A DNA stretch of 64,000 nucleotides. Origin: SLJN01 sp964505385. Lineage in GTDB: Bacteria > Bacteroidota > Rhodothermia > Balneolales > Natronogracilivirgulaceae. The position numbers were made by a program, and so were the translations under genes. The notes under the pieces were generated by a model that did no database searches, was not told the DNA's origin, and was given only the letters and a program-made list of their open reading frames with translations. Every line of letters begins with the position of its first letter. Within the stretch, counting starts at the first letter, position 1. Shown piece after piece: positions 1 through 8,908 of the stretch. The stretch covers positions 1 to 64,000 of the forward strand of contig CAZDIA010000014.1 in the NCBI GenBank assembly GCA_964505385.1. Direction: 5' to 3'.

Positions 1-156
1 AATACGCATTATCGTGGATTATTCACCCGGGTTTTGGTAATAATCAAAGGTGTTTCACATTAGCGAAAGTAACATCAAAGTTAAAGTGTATGGTTTAATC
101 CTGGAGTTTTAATAAAGCTAAACCTTCACATAACTTTTTTAACGCATCAACTTTTA

Positions 157-1818
157 TTATCGGATTCGAATAATAAAATGGTAGTCTTTCCAAGGTTCCG
201 GAAGCTCTTCCGCTGCCTCCACTGCCTCATCAACATTTGCAAACTGGCCTATACCTACCCTCCATCTTTCTTCCTGATCTTCCGGAGTGTAGGAATTTAA
301 TGTAGCCCGAAATTCCTGATCCGCGATTTTTTCATATTCTGCCTCAGCACTGCTGCGGCTTCTGATAGAATGTACTACAATGGTATAATAATCATCTATT
401 TCCACATAGTCACCACGATATCCCCATTCATCAGTTTCAGGTTGTTCCGGCTCTTCTTCTGTTTCCTCCGGCTCGGTTTCATCTTCATCTTCCTCATCAG
501 CTACAACCGGCGCACCCTCCTGCACTTCTTCACCAAGGGGCGGTTCGGTGTCATTGGTATCATACAAGAAAACAAACAGAAACCCTGCTACTAATGCAAT
601 AACTAATACTACTCCTGCAAATATTTTGCCTTTATTGCTGTTTGTTTTAGATTTGTCATTATCTCTTGTTTTATCCTGGGATTCAGCCGCGAATTTTTCT
701 TGCTCGTCTTTTTTACTGTCGGATGGATCTTCCTGCCCTGTTACCGTTACTTCATTAACTGATTCATCTTCCTCAGGATCGGAGTCTACGGTTTCAGATG
801 AATAAATAGGATCAGCTTCTTGCGGCTCAGATTTATCATCCTCTTTTTCCTCAACTGACTCTGATTCCAGATCATCCCAATGTGTTTTATCTTCTTCAGG
901 AGAGATCAGCGAATCATCTTCATCATCCGGATCAAGTGGTGCCGTATCCTCGGATTGATTAACCTCAAATGGATCAGCATCCTCAATCTCTGATTCGGAT
1001 TCCTTCTTATTTTCAGAATCACCATCTTCATTCTGGCCGCCAGGGGGGATATAGTCTTCTTGAGTTTCCAGGAAATAGTCTTGTTCTGTCTCTTTTTCCA
1101 CATCAGCGGAATCTTCTAACCCTTCAGTCGCTCTTTCTTTATAATTGTCTGAATCTATATCTGCATCTTTTTCCAAAGGTTCGTCATCTTCATCTGCTTC
1201 AGGAGGTAGAAATTCCTCATCGTATGGTGATAATAAATCATCATCTTCATCTTCCTGGGCACCCTCTCCTTCAGTATCAAGCTTATCATCAAATTCAGAA
1301 AACGGGTCATCCGACTCATCTGATTCTTCAGAGACTTCGTCATCGGCTGTTTCCTCTTCATCTTTTAAGGCAGCTTGATCATCTACTTCTGCTTGATCCT
1401 GAGTTGTTTCTCTTGAAGTACTTAGTTCATCAGGGGTATCAGAATCTTCATCTTCTTTGCCTCCCGGAGCAATGAGGTTTTCTTCTTTCTGTTCCGACTC
1501 TTCTTGCTGATCTTGTTCATCAGCTTTTCGGCTCTCCCCAGCCGCTCCTTTGCGGTATGCCGGTAAAATTTCGATCGGCTCCATACCCGCATATTTATGA
1601 TTTACCTCAAGCGCAAGCTCTTCAGACGGTTCAAATGTTACTCTACTTTCATCTTTTAGAAAGGTGCCAAACTTCTCAATTTTTACAGAACCATCTCTGT
1701 CAAGATTATCTTTTAAACCGGCCACCCATTCAGACAGAAGTTTATGAGCCTCTTCCGGATTAATATTGAAGCGTTCAGCAATCTTTGTTATCAAAATTTT
1801 TTGTTCACCCATCTTCAA
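157..1818 (-). CDS. HU-like domain / acidic linker / TM / SPOR-domain protein
   Basis: This 553-residue protein has three parts. Residues 1-90 resemble an HU/IHF-like DNA-binding fold of the kind found in Bacteroidota (KIEKFGTF and a later KGA patch). About 300 residues of Asp/Glu/Ser-rich low-complexity linker follow. A single membrane helix lies at about 398-418, and residues 468-553 look like a SPOR (sporulation-related repeat) domain that in known proteins binds denuded peptidoglycan. The expected topology is an N-terminus in the cytoplasm and SPOR in the periplasm. It lies 9 bp downstream of a second HU-like gene and is probably the last gene of that operon. The domain assignments come from sequence pattern; the role is unknown. 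Confidence 0.8.
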   Translation of the reverse strand: MKMGEQKILITKIAERFNINPEEAHKLLSEWVAGLKDNLDRDGSVKIEKFGTFLKDESRVTFEPSEELALEVNHKYAGMEPIEILPAYRKGAAGESRKADEQDQQEESEQKEENLIAPGGKEDEDSDTPDELSTSRETTQDQAEVDDQAALKDEEETADDEVSEESDESDDPFSEFDDKLDTEGEGAQEDEDDDLLSPYDEEFLPPEADEDDEPLEKDADIDSDNYKERATEGLEDSADVEKETEQDYFLETQEDYIPPGGQNEDGDSENKKESESEIEDADPFEVNQSEDTAPLDPDDEDDSLISPEEDKTHWDDLESESVEEKEDDKSEPQEADPIYSSETVDSDPEEDESVNEVTVTGQEDPSDSKKDEQEKFAAESQDKTRDNDKSKTNSNKGKIFAGVVLVIALVAGFLFVFLYDTNDTEPPLGEEVQEGAPVVADEEDEDETEPEETEEEPEQPETDEWGYRGDYVEIDDYYTIVVHSIRSRSSAEAEYEKIADQEFRATLNSYTPEDQEERWRVGIGQFANVDEAVEAAEELPEPWKDYHFIIRIR

Positions 1819-1827
1819 AGATGATTC

Positions 1828-2019
1828 TCAGTCGGGTTTAAAATAAACTTTATCCATAGGTGGATTTAATACCACCTGGCCGTTGGCTCGCTGATGCTGT
1901 TTTTGTTTTTGGTGGTGTACCTGTAACTCTCCAAAATCAGGCAGCTCAACCTTTTTCTCTTTGATAAGAATCTCTTTTATAACTTTTACCAGCTCTTTTT
2001 CTTTACCGGCATCCATCAA
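1828..2019 (-). CDS. Small HU-like protein (63 aa)
   Basis: This short basic protein looks like a shortened HU fold. It has an N-terminal helical part (ELVKVIKEILIKEKKVELP), the DFGEL strand start and a C-terminal NGQVVLNPPMDKVYFKPD. The last part parallels the HU ending in which an FKP motif closes the domain. At 63 residues it is shorter than normal HU (about 90). Its start overlaps the end of the upstream barrel gene by 4 bp, which suggests translational coupling. The function is inferred only from the fold resemblance. Confidence 0.6.
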   Translation of the reverse strand: MMDAGKEKELVKVIKEILIKEKKVELPDFGELQVHHQKQKQHQRANGQVVLNPPMDKVYFKPD

Positions 2020-3797
2020 AACCTCACTGTTATTCCACCAAGTATTTGAAAGGGTCGTTCCTCATATCCCTCCCAAAGTTCATATTCCTGACCAAACATA
2101 TTTATCGCCCGGGTATATACTCCGAAACCACTGGTAAATTTGTATTCAGCCTGCAAATTTCCAAGCACAAACCCCGAAAGGTTATTTTCAGGATCGGCAG
2201 TCGGCCTGTCTGCCCTGAAATCTATACTTCCCTGCAAGTAGAAATTATTGAATGGCTGGCTGTAAACCTCAGTACGAACCGCAAGTGGTTCGTAATAGGG
2301 GATATCGTCCAGCTCATCCGCCGAAGCAGAACGTGCCGTCACTTCAGCCCGCAAGGAAAGTATTCTGGGTGATACATCTGTTGCATAGCCAATAGTGCCT
2401 TCAAATATATTTGCAGAATTTGCAAAATCAAGTTCATGACCACTTCTTACAGAATTGTATCTGAAAAACGGATAGTTATCATATGAACTGAACGATACAT
2501 TGGAATAAATTTTGTTTGTGCCATCCCAGGAGTAGGCGCTATTTACTCCAATATCCCACCCTCTTTGATTTCCGAGCCATGGAACATTCACTACCATTCT
2601 GTTGGTTTCGGGTATCATCGTAAGACCCTGGTTTTTTACATGTCCAAGACCATATACTTTTAAGTTAAAACCGGAGCCGGGGTTGTAGGTATAGGTTATA
2701 TCCGGATAAAACCTGAAGTTCAGATCATCTTCCGGATCATACAATTGATAGGTATTTAATCCGGCTTTCAGGCGGTGAACCTGCGCAAATCTCCGGATAT
2801 AGCTAAAACCAAGTCTGCCATAATTCCAGTTTTGATCTTCCATGCCGTTATTGAAAAACCCAATTCTGGACTTTCCCTCAATCAAAAACTGTTCATCAAC
2901 ACTCTGGCCTTCAAAAAACCTTTGCACTTCAATCGCGACAAGTTGCTCATCCAGGGAATTAAGCTCTTTGGATAGCTCCGTAAGCCCCTCTGAGACCACG
3001 AAGTTATCAACATCAATATGAGTACTGCCGAAATTCCCTTTGATGTTCCACCCGTTATATGGGTTATAAAGTCGCTGCCAGTCCGCTTTGGCGTTTATAT
3101 TTGTAGCTTCACTGCGCGGGGGAGTATCCGAAGGGAAATCCTGATTTGATGCATCCCCGGTATAATTAAAATGGGAATAACCTGAAACGCCACCAATAAA
3201 CCGGTCGCTCCCGCTTCGGTAAGTTAAGTCGGTATCCACATCAAAAGAGCGAAACCCGGTCGGATGATCCAAATCATGCCCAGCTGAAGAAGAAAACCGG
3301 CTGTCGGCTCTTAACTTAGTATCGGATGCGATATCCTGCTCAACAAATAATCTGCCAAAGGGAGAGTCAAAACGGCCATAACCAGCTCTTAAAAACGCAG
3401 TACCTTTATCAGGAAATGCAATAGTTTGCGACTCCGGTAAAAGAGGTTCTTCAAGGTCGCTTACAGAAATTGTAGCAACAATATCTTCTTCATCCTGAAT
3501 AAATGGCATACGCTCAGGATCAATTTGAAAAACCCTTGGCTCCGGTGCAAAGCCAAGAATGGGCTGGCGTGTTAACCCCTGAAACTCAGCAGTATAATCC
3601 CCCCTGATTTCAATATCCTGAGGATCAATTTCCGGTAACAAATCCTCATCTTCAGCACTCTGTGCAGAAACCGTGGAGTTTGGCACAGCGAACAGGCTTA
3701 TTACCGTAAACAAGCATATGACGCAGTATGCTATAGCTCGTCTGTAAGTTAGCAAATCAGGGGTTTTTTCTGTAGATGTATAATATTCAAGATACAT
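2016..3797 (-). CDS. Outer-membrane beta-barrel protein, unknown function
   Basis: The 593-residue product begins with a cytoplasmic lead-in and a hydrophobic signal segment at about residues 19-45 ending SAQ. The rest is rich in alternating aromatic/polar strands typical of TonB-receptor-like barrels, and the C-terminus GGITVRF ends in Phe as outer-membrane barrels do. There is no clear plug domain, so it is not a normal TonB receptor. It is the first gene of a tight three-gene unit with the two HU-like proteins. An ordinary porin or a structural barrel are both possible. Confidence 0.7.
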   Translation of the reverse strand: MYLEYYTSTEKTPDLLTYRRAIAYCVICLFTVISLFAVPNSTVSAQSAEDEDLLPEIDPQDIEIRGDYTAEFQGLTRQPILGFAPEPRVFQIDPERMPFIQDEEDIVATISVSDLEEPLLPESQTIAFPDKGTAFLRAGYGRFDSPFGRLFVEQDIASDTKLRADSRFSSSAGHDLDHPTGFRSFDVDTDLTYRSGSDRFIGGVSGYSHFNYTGDASNQDFPSDTPPRSEATNINAKADWQRLYNPYNGWNIKGNFGSTHIDVDNFVVSEGLTELSKELNSLDEQLVAIEVQRFFEGQSVDEQFLIEGKSRIGFFNNGMEDQNWNYGRLGFSYIRRFAQVHRLKAGLNTYQLYDPEDDLNFRFYPDITYTYNPGSGFNLKVYGLGHVKNQGLTMIPETNRMVVNVPWLGNQRGWDIGVNSAYSWDGTNKIYSNVSFSSYDNYPFFRYNSVRSGHELDFANSANIFEGTIGYATDVSPRILSLRAEVTARSASADELDDIPYYEPLAVRTEVYSQPFNNFYLQGSIDFRADRPTADPENNLSGFVLGNLQAEYKFTSGFGVYTRAINMFGQEYELWEGYEERPFQILGGITVRF

Positions 3798-3936
3798 AGG
3801 AAAAAAGAATGAGAAAACCTATTTCAAAAACAAAATATGGAATTGGAAATTGAATAGCAGAAAAATCAACAACCGAACTATCAGAAAGCAAAGATTATTT
3901 GCAGTTAACAAGAGCCTCAGAGAGTTTTCTTACAAA

Positions 3937-3955
3937 CATTAACTAACAGTTAATG
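3937..3955. promoter_or_regulatory. Perfect 8-bp inverted repeat in the gap before the barrel gene
   Basis: CATTAACT and AGTTAATG are exact reverse complements separated by AAC. The site lies about 140 bp upstream of the barrel gene start and 17 bp past the end of the UPF0104 gene. It could be an operator, or part of an RNA hairpin ending the upstream transcript; there is no T-run. The rest of the 174-bp gap shows nothing I recognise. Confidence 0.3.
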
Positions 3956-3971
3956 AACCAATTGTCCGTCT

Positions 3972-5006
3972 TTAAGCTGTTTTTTTGAAAATATCAAAAC
4001 TAAATTTTCCACCGGTATTAAAAAATATAATAACCGGGGTAATGATTAAAACGATAATCATCATCACCGCATGAGTTACAAAGGCATAAGCCAAAGCAAC
4101 CGTTGCGGGCACACTATAAAGTACCACAAGTGTCTGCATTACAAACCAATGATAGGTTCCGATACCACCCGGTGATGGCAGGGAAATACCGATCGCCGCT
4201 ATAACCATGACCACCCAGGCGTGATAAAAACCCAGACCATATTCGGTAGTCATGTCAAAAGCTATAAACGGGATATATGACATTGCAGCATAGCAGACCC
4301 AAATCAAAACTGTAGATAATAAAAAAAGTGGCCAGTTTTTCAGGCGTAATATCGATGTTAGACCGTAGATGAACTGACGGATTGCATTTTCAATACGCAA
4401 AGCGATTTTCTTTCCAAGCTCGCTTTGCTTGCGCCATTTATTAATAATCAAGTAGAGGGCATAAACCAATACCGCGCCGGCAATAAGAATTAAGGCAAAT
4501 GTTACAATCTGCTGCATCTCGCCGATCCATGCTAAAAATTCGACAGCTTGCTGTCCGAACACACGCTGAATCGTCTCAAGATCTGTAATTATGAAGAAGA
4601 CTATAATAACGGTCATCAATAGCATGCAGGCAAAGTCGATGATTCGCTCTAAAACTACCGTCCCGATAACATCACTGGTGCTCATATCAGATTTTTTTGC
4701 CACATATACCGATCTGGAAATTTCTCCTAACCGGGGGACCGCATAATTAACCAGGTAACCAAGCATCACGCCGGCAAACAAAGTATCCCTGTGTTGGACG
4801 TTATGTTCCCGTTGAACTAACATCCTCCACCGCTCACTACGCAGGAAATGACTTAACAGAGATACAAAAAAGTACGGGATCAACCACCAATAGGTGATGC
4901 CCTGCATATAATAGAGAACCTCACTGAATTCGATATTCCTGAGAACCAACCAGAGAAAAAAAACAGAGATGAATATGCCGGCAATTACTTTTGCTGATTT
5001 GCGCAT
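3972..5006 (-). CDS. UPF0104 / lysylphosphatidylglycerol synthase-type integral membrane protein
   Basis: The 344-residue protein has about eight hydrophobic helices and the family features RSERWRMLV and YAVPRLGEISRSVYVAKK near residues 55-110, with a late PSPGGIGTYHW motif. These match the flippase-like membrane domain of the UPF0104/AglD2/MprF family. Only the membrane part is present, without the aminoacyl-transfer domain of MprF. It is the last gene of a minus-strand series after lolA (12 bp gap). A role in moving a lipid or lipid-linked substrate is inferred from the family. Confidence 0.8.
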   Translation of the reverse strand: MRKSAKVIAGIFISVFFLWLVLRNIEFSEVLYYMQGITYWWLIPYFFVSLLSHFLRSERWRMLVQREHNVQHRDTLFAGVMLGYLVNYAVPRLGEISRSVYVAKKSDMSTSDVIGTVVLERIIDFACMLLMTVIIVFFIITDLETIQRVFGQQAVEFLAWIGEMQQIVTFALILIAGAVLVYALYLIINKWRKQSELGKKIALRIENAIRQFIYGLTSILRLKNWPLFLLSTVLIWVCYAAMSYIPFIAFDMTTEYGLGFYHAWVVMVIAAIGISLPSPGGIGTYHWFVMQTLVVLYSVPATVALAYAFVTHAVMMIIVLIITPVIIFFNTGGKFSFDIFKKTA

Positions 5007-5018
5007 ATGCCGGTTTTG

Positions 5019-5633
5019 TTAATCTCTTAAATCTACTACTTCCGCGTCATCGGGGTAATCAAGAGTAAACACATCATCATCCCACTCTTCAAACCGTGCC
5101 TCTTTGAAAGTTGTGGTGTATTTATTATCGGTTTGATCCACTGCTCTGATCGATTGCGGAATCAAATCTTCATTCAGTTCGATATCAACTGTGCGAAGCA
5201 ATTCAAACGGGTCTTCGGTTGCCAAATGGATTTTAATTTTTTCGCCATCCCTTTCCTGATTTATCGAAAATACGTCTTCAGAGAGATTAAGCAACCGGGA
5301 TGGTGCAAAATCATCTTCTTCCGGCTCGTAGGTACTTACAATCAACCGGTTATCGGTTTCATTGTATACTCTTGATACATCATCAATTACAAGAACCTGC
5401 TGAGTACCAACATCGATTTTGTATCGGTCTTTGCCAATCCAAATCTGCCCGGAATGCTCCTCGACAGTCCCCGTATGCCGGTCTTCATACAAATGCTCCA
5501 TCTCACCATGCAGAATCACTCCGGATTCAAGCTTATCCCTTAATTGTTCCAAAGCCCGGTCCGCTGTAACTTCGTCACCCGCAGTGAATCCGAATATTAA
5601 AAGCGCCGGTATTAAGATCAGTTTATTCATCAA
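5019..5633 (-). CDS. lolA: Outer-membrane lipoprotein carrier protein LolA-like
   Basis: The protein has 204 residues with a signal peptide ending near AGDEVTA. The LolA pattern follows: a helix (ADRALEQLRDKL), then curved beta-sheet strands including GQIWIGKDRYKIDV and VLVIDD, and IELNEDLIPQSIRAVD. LolA carries lipoproteins across the periplasm from LolCDE to the outer membrane. The gene overlaps the end of ftsK by 11 bp, an order commonly seen in Bacteroidota, so the two are probably translated together. Confidence 0.85.
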   Translation of the reverse strand: MMNKLILIPALLIFGFTAGDEVTADRALEQLRDKLESGVILHGEMEHLYEDRHTGTVEEHSGQIWIGKDRYKIDVGTQQVLVIDDVSRVYNETDNRLIVSTYEPEEDDFAPSRLLNLSEDVFSINQERDGEKIKIHLATEDPFELLRTVDIELNEDLIPQSIRAVDQTDNKYTTTFKEARFEEWDDDVFTLDYPDDAEVVDLRD

Positions 5634-8163
5634 GTTCCTGTAACTTTTGTTTTAACTCTACTTCATCGGCTACCAGCACTTCCCTTGCAGAGCTTCCTTT
5701 GCTTGGCCCTACGATACCAGCAGCATACAATTGGTCAACGATTCTTCCGGCGCGGTTGTATCCAAGCCTGAGTCTTCTTTGAACGAGTGATACTGATCCT
5801 TTCTGATGATCCACTACAAGTTTGGCAGCTTCTTCGAAATATTCATCACGATCATCCAGATCTCCTGCTTCACCTGATTCCGAATCCTCGGGAACCGGCA
5901 ACAGATATGGCTGATCATATCCCTCCTGTTTACTGATATAATTGGTTATCCGCTCTACTTCCTCAGGTGAAACAAAAGCATTCTGGATTCTTACCGTACC
6001 TGTAGCACCTGAGAACAGCATATCCCCTTTGCCAATCAACTGATCAGCTCCCATTGAATCAAGTATGGTTCTTGAATCTACTTTTGTTGCAACGCGGTAA
6101 GCTATGCGCGACGGGAAGTTAGCTTTGATCGTACCAGTTATAACATTGACTGACGGGCGCTGTGTTGCCAGAACTAAGTGAATGCCAACCGCCCTGGCAA
6201 GCTGGGCAATTCTGGCAATCGGTTCTTCAATAGATTTTCCTGCTGTCACCATCAAATCAGCAAGCTCATCAATGATCACAACCATATACGGCAGATGTCG
6301 ATGCCCCTGATCATCGTCTAATTTGCCGTCTTTAATTTTTTTGTTATAAGATTTTATATCCCGCACCATAGCCAGCTTGAGCAGCTCATAGCGATCATCC
6401 ATTTCCTGGCATACGCTATTGAGTACATCAAGAACTTTTTGCGTGTCCGTGATGATGGGTTCTTCATCACCGGGTAGCTTTGCCAGGTAATGCCGCTCCA
6501 TTTCCCGGAACAAACTGAGCTCAATTTTCTTCGGATCAATCAAAACAAATTTTAAATCCGCCGGATGGCACTTGTATAACAAGCTCGTAATAATGGTATT
6601 AATCCCGACTGATTTACCGGAACCGGTAGCACCGGCAATGAGCAAGTGTGGAAGGGAAGTTAAATCCAGCAGGAATACTTCGTTTTCGATAGTTCGGCCG
6701 AAAGCCACCGGCAGATCATATTTGGTTTCCACAAATCGCCTGGTTCTGAGTAGCGATTTAATATGTACTGTTTTCCTCTTGCGGTTGGGTACTTCAATCC
6801 CAACTTTGGATTTTCCCGGAATAGGAGCAATGATCCGCAGACCCCGTGTAGCCATAGCCATTTTAAGGTCATTTGCATAACTCTCAATCTTGCTGATTTT
6901 CACATTAGGGGCGGGCTGAAGTTCATAAAGAGTTACCGTAGGACCCACGACAGCTTCAATACCGGTTATTTCGATTCCGTGACGCTTAAGCTTATCGAGG
7001 ATTATCGCCTTGTTATCATTAATCTCTTCAAAATCTATACTGTCATCCTCATCGGTCGGGGCATCCAGCAGATCAAGACCAGGAAACTTGTATTTGATTA
7101 CCGGTTTGGCTTTTTCCCGGCTTTTATTCTCTTTTTGTATAGCTTTTTCGTTTACCTCTTCCTCTCCTTTACCTATATAGACCGATATTTCAAGATCATC
7201 ATCTTCTCCGGCATTCGACTTTTGGGTTGATGAGTCCTCTTCACCGGATTTATCCAACACAGCCCGAGGCGGCCGGGTTTCGATATCATCTTCCTCTTGC
7301 TTTTGCTTGCGGATGCGTTTCTCTTCATCCTGCTGGGATCTTGCGATGATGTCATCAATTGTTTCTTTTTCTTGATCCGTCTGATCGAGATCCGAAGGTG
7401 AGTCCTCATTTCCGGCAAGTTCAGATGTTACGGATGGTTTGGGAGCCGGAGCCGATTTTCCTTCAACTCTTTCGTCCGCTGATGGCTGCACCGGATGTGC
7501 TTTCTTGCTTTCTTTTCTTTCTCTTCTTTGAGCTCTCCATTCTTTCACCCGGTCAATTGTTGTTTGTATATCGCGGTCGATAAGGAACAGCAGGGCAATC
7601 AAGATAAGGCTGCCCAGGATTATGATCGGGCCAAACCGCCCGGTAAAGGAAAGCAGAAACTGAGCAGTTGCAATACCCACCGAACCACTCCATGATGATG
7701 ATAACATATCCTGCTCTAATTGAAACCAACCAAATATTGAGGCCGCAAGGATCATCAAAAATAAATAATAAAATGCCCAGGGGATAAGAACCCTAAGCGA
7801 ATGATGCCTGAAAATTTTCCATCCAAAAGCCACTCCGAAGCCGGCAATTATTATGCTGGGGTAACCAAAAAGTAAGTCCACGTAAATATATGCCAGGTAA
7901 GCACCAAGCGGACCGAGACCGTTTTGAATGCGCAGCGCGGGATCGGAGTCGAACTGAAGCAAATCGGAAAAGGCTACGCTTGTAATTATGGCATAATCAC
8001 CGCTCCTGTGGGTAAGAATACTCAAAGCAAGCAGTAAAGAAAGCGCTATTATAATTACACCGAGAATCTCGAGCTTTCTGGAAGGAGACAAAATTCCGGC
8101 GCTTTTAGCCGGATTTTTGCTGTTCGCCTTAACGTTTTTTTTCGCCTTTTTTTTACCTGACAT
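5623..8163 (-). CDS. ftsK: DNA translocase FtsK/SpoIIIE
   Basis: The 846-residue protein has four membrane helices in the first 200 residues, then an acidic/basic linker to about 370. The motor domain carries Walker A GATGSGKS near 510 and Walker B VVIIDELADL near 628. The C-terminal winged-helix gamma domain (about 785-835) would read KOPS-like polar sequences. FtsK pumps the terminus region of the chromosome through the closing septum and activates XerCD. The gene overlaps comB upstream (11 bp) and lolA downstream (11 bp). Confidence 0.97.
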   Translation of the reverse strand: MSGKKKAKKNVKANSKNPAKSAGILSPSRKLEILGVIIIALSLLLALSILTHRSGDYAIITSVAFSDLLQFDSDPALRIQNGLGPLGAYLAYIYVDLLFGYPSIIIAGFGVAFGWKIFRHHSLRVLIPWAFYYLFLMILAASIFGWFQLEQDMLSSSWSGSVGIATAQFLLSFTGRFGPIIILGSLILIALLFLIDRDIQTTIDRVKEWRAQRRERKESKKAHPVQPSADERVEGKSAPAPKPSVTSELAGNEDSPSDLDQTDQEKETIDDIIARSQQDEEKRIRKQKQEEDDIETRPPRAVLDKSGEEDSSTQKSNAGEDDDLEISVYIGKGEEEVNEKAIQKENKSREKAKPVIKYKFPGLDLLDAPTDEDDSIDFEEINDNKAIILDKLKRHGIEITGIEAVVGPTVTLYELQPAPNVKISKIESYANDLKMAMATRGLRIIAPIPGKSKVGIEVPNRKRKTVHIKSLLRTRRFVETKYDLPVAFGRTIENEVFLLDLTSLPHLLIAGATGSGKSVGINTIITSLLYKCHPADLKFVLIDPKKIELSLFREMERHYLAKLPGDEEPIITDTQKVLDVLNSVCQEMDDRYELLKLAMVRDIKSYNKKIKDGKLDDDQGHRHLPYMVVIIDELADLMVTAGKSIEEPIARIAQLARAVGIHLVLATQRPSVNVITGTIKANFPSRIAYRVATKVDSRTILDSMGADQLIGKGDMLFSGATGTVRIQNAFVSPEEVERITNYISKQEGYDQPYLLPVPEDSESGEAGDLDDRDEYFEEAAKLVVDHQKGSVSLVQRRLRLGYNRAGRIVDQLYAAGIVGPSKGSSAREVLVADEVELKQKLQELDE

Positions 8164-8887
8164 GATCTAAAGTGATAATTCTTTCCTTCCACACCGGAAG
8201 CGTGGAAATACTATCAATCTGGCAACAATAAGCTACTTCTTCTTCACCGAACGCTTTGGCAAGCCATTCACCATTATTTGACTTACGAACAACATCTTCA
8301 ATATTATTACCAAATTTTTCAAACAAAATAAAAGCCAATTTGGCTCCATCCGTTGCATCTTCCGACAAGTTCCCATCAGTGAGCCCATGCACTATCGCAC
8401 CTGCACACAGCAAGTCCTCAATGGAAATTCGATTGTTTGTTCCGGCACAGAGAAGCAGCACCTCATGCTCGCTTTCATTCAACTCATCTATGACCCGCTG
8501 CAGGTTCAGAAACGTGCCAATAATCACCTTATGAGCAAGATAGCTACGTGCAATTGTTCTTGTGCCATTAGTTGTATTTAAAATAACGGTTTTGTCGCTT
8601 ACCTTTTCAGGTGTGTATTCTAACGGAGAGTTGCCAAGTTGAAAATCTTCAATTTTGTAGCCGTTTTTTTCTCCGCATAATAAATATTTGACCGGATCAA
8701 GATTTTGGGCATAGTTGGTGGCTTCAGCCATATTCGCCACCGGTATAACACCACGTGCTCCGTTATGAAGAGCTGTAAGTATGGTAGTTCCTGCTCTTAA
8801 AACATCTATGACTACAACAAATTTGCCTTTTAAGTCTTGCTCCTTAAAAGCAATTGCTGTTGAATAAACATCAATATTGGGGCTCAT
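8153..8887 (-). CDS. comB: 2-phosphosulfolactate phosphatase-like protein (ComB family)
   Basis: The 244-residue product has the ComB signatures VIDVLRAGTTI near residue 28, NTTNGTR near 105 and the C-terminal half AGTNNRISIEDLLCAGAIV. The founding enzyme removes phosphate from 2-phospho-3-sulfolactate in coenzyme M synthesis, but most bacterial copies sit outside that pathway and their substrate is unknown. No other sulfolactate genes are visible here. It overlaps ftsK and follows gcvT by about 20 bp. Confidence 0.85.
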   Translation of the reverse strand: MSPNIDVYSTAIAFKEQDLKGKFVVVIDVLRAGTTILTALHNGARGVIPVANMAEATNYAQNLDPVKYLLCGEKNGYKIEDFQLGNSPLEYTPEKVSDKTVILNTTNGTRTIARSYLAHKVIIGTFLNLQRVIDELNESEHEVLLLCAGTNNRISIEDLLCAGAIVHGLTDGNLSEDATDGAKLAFILFEKFGNNIEDVVRKSNNGEWLAKAFGEEEVAYCCQIDSISTLPVWKERIITLDHVR

Positions 8888-8908
8888 TTAAAATATTTAA
8901 TCAGAGGG

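Noticed and set aside
969..1475. Plus-strand open frame of 168 codons, opposite the HU-SPOR gene
   Set aside because: It is the antisense of the acidic low-complexity linker; composition (His/Leu/Gln rich) reflects the reverse of GAT/GAA codons.
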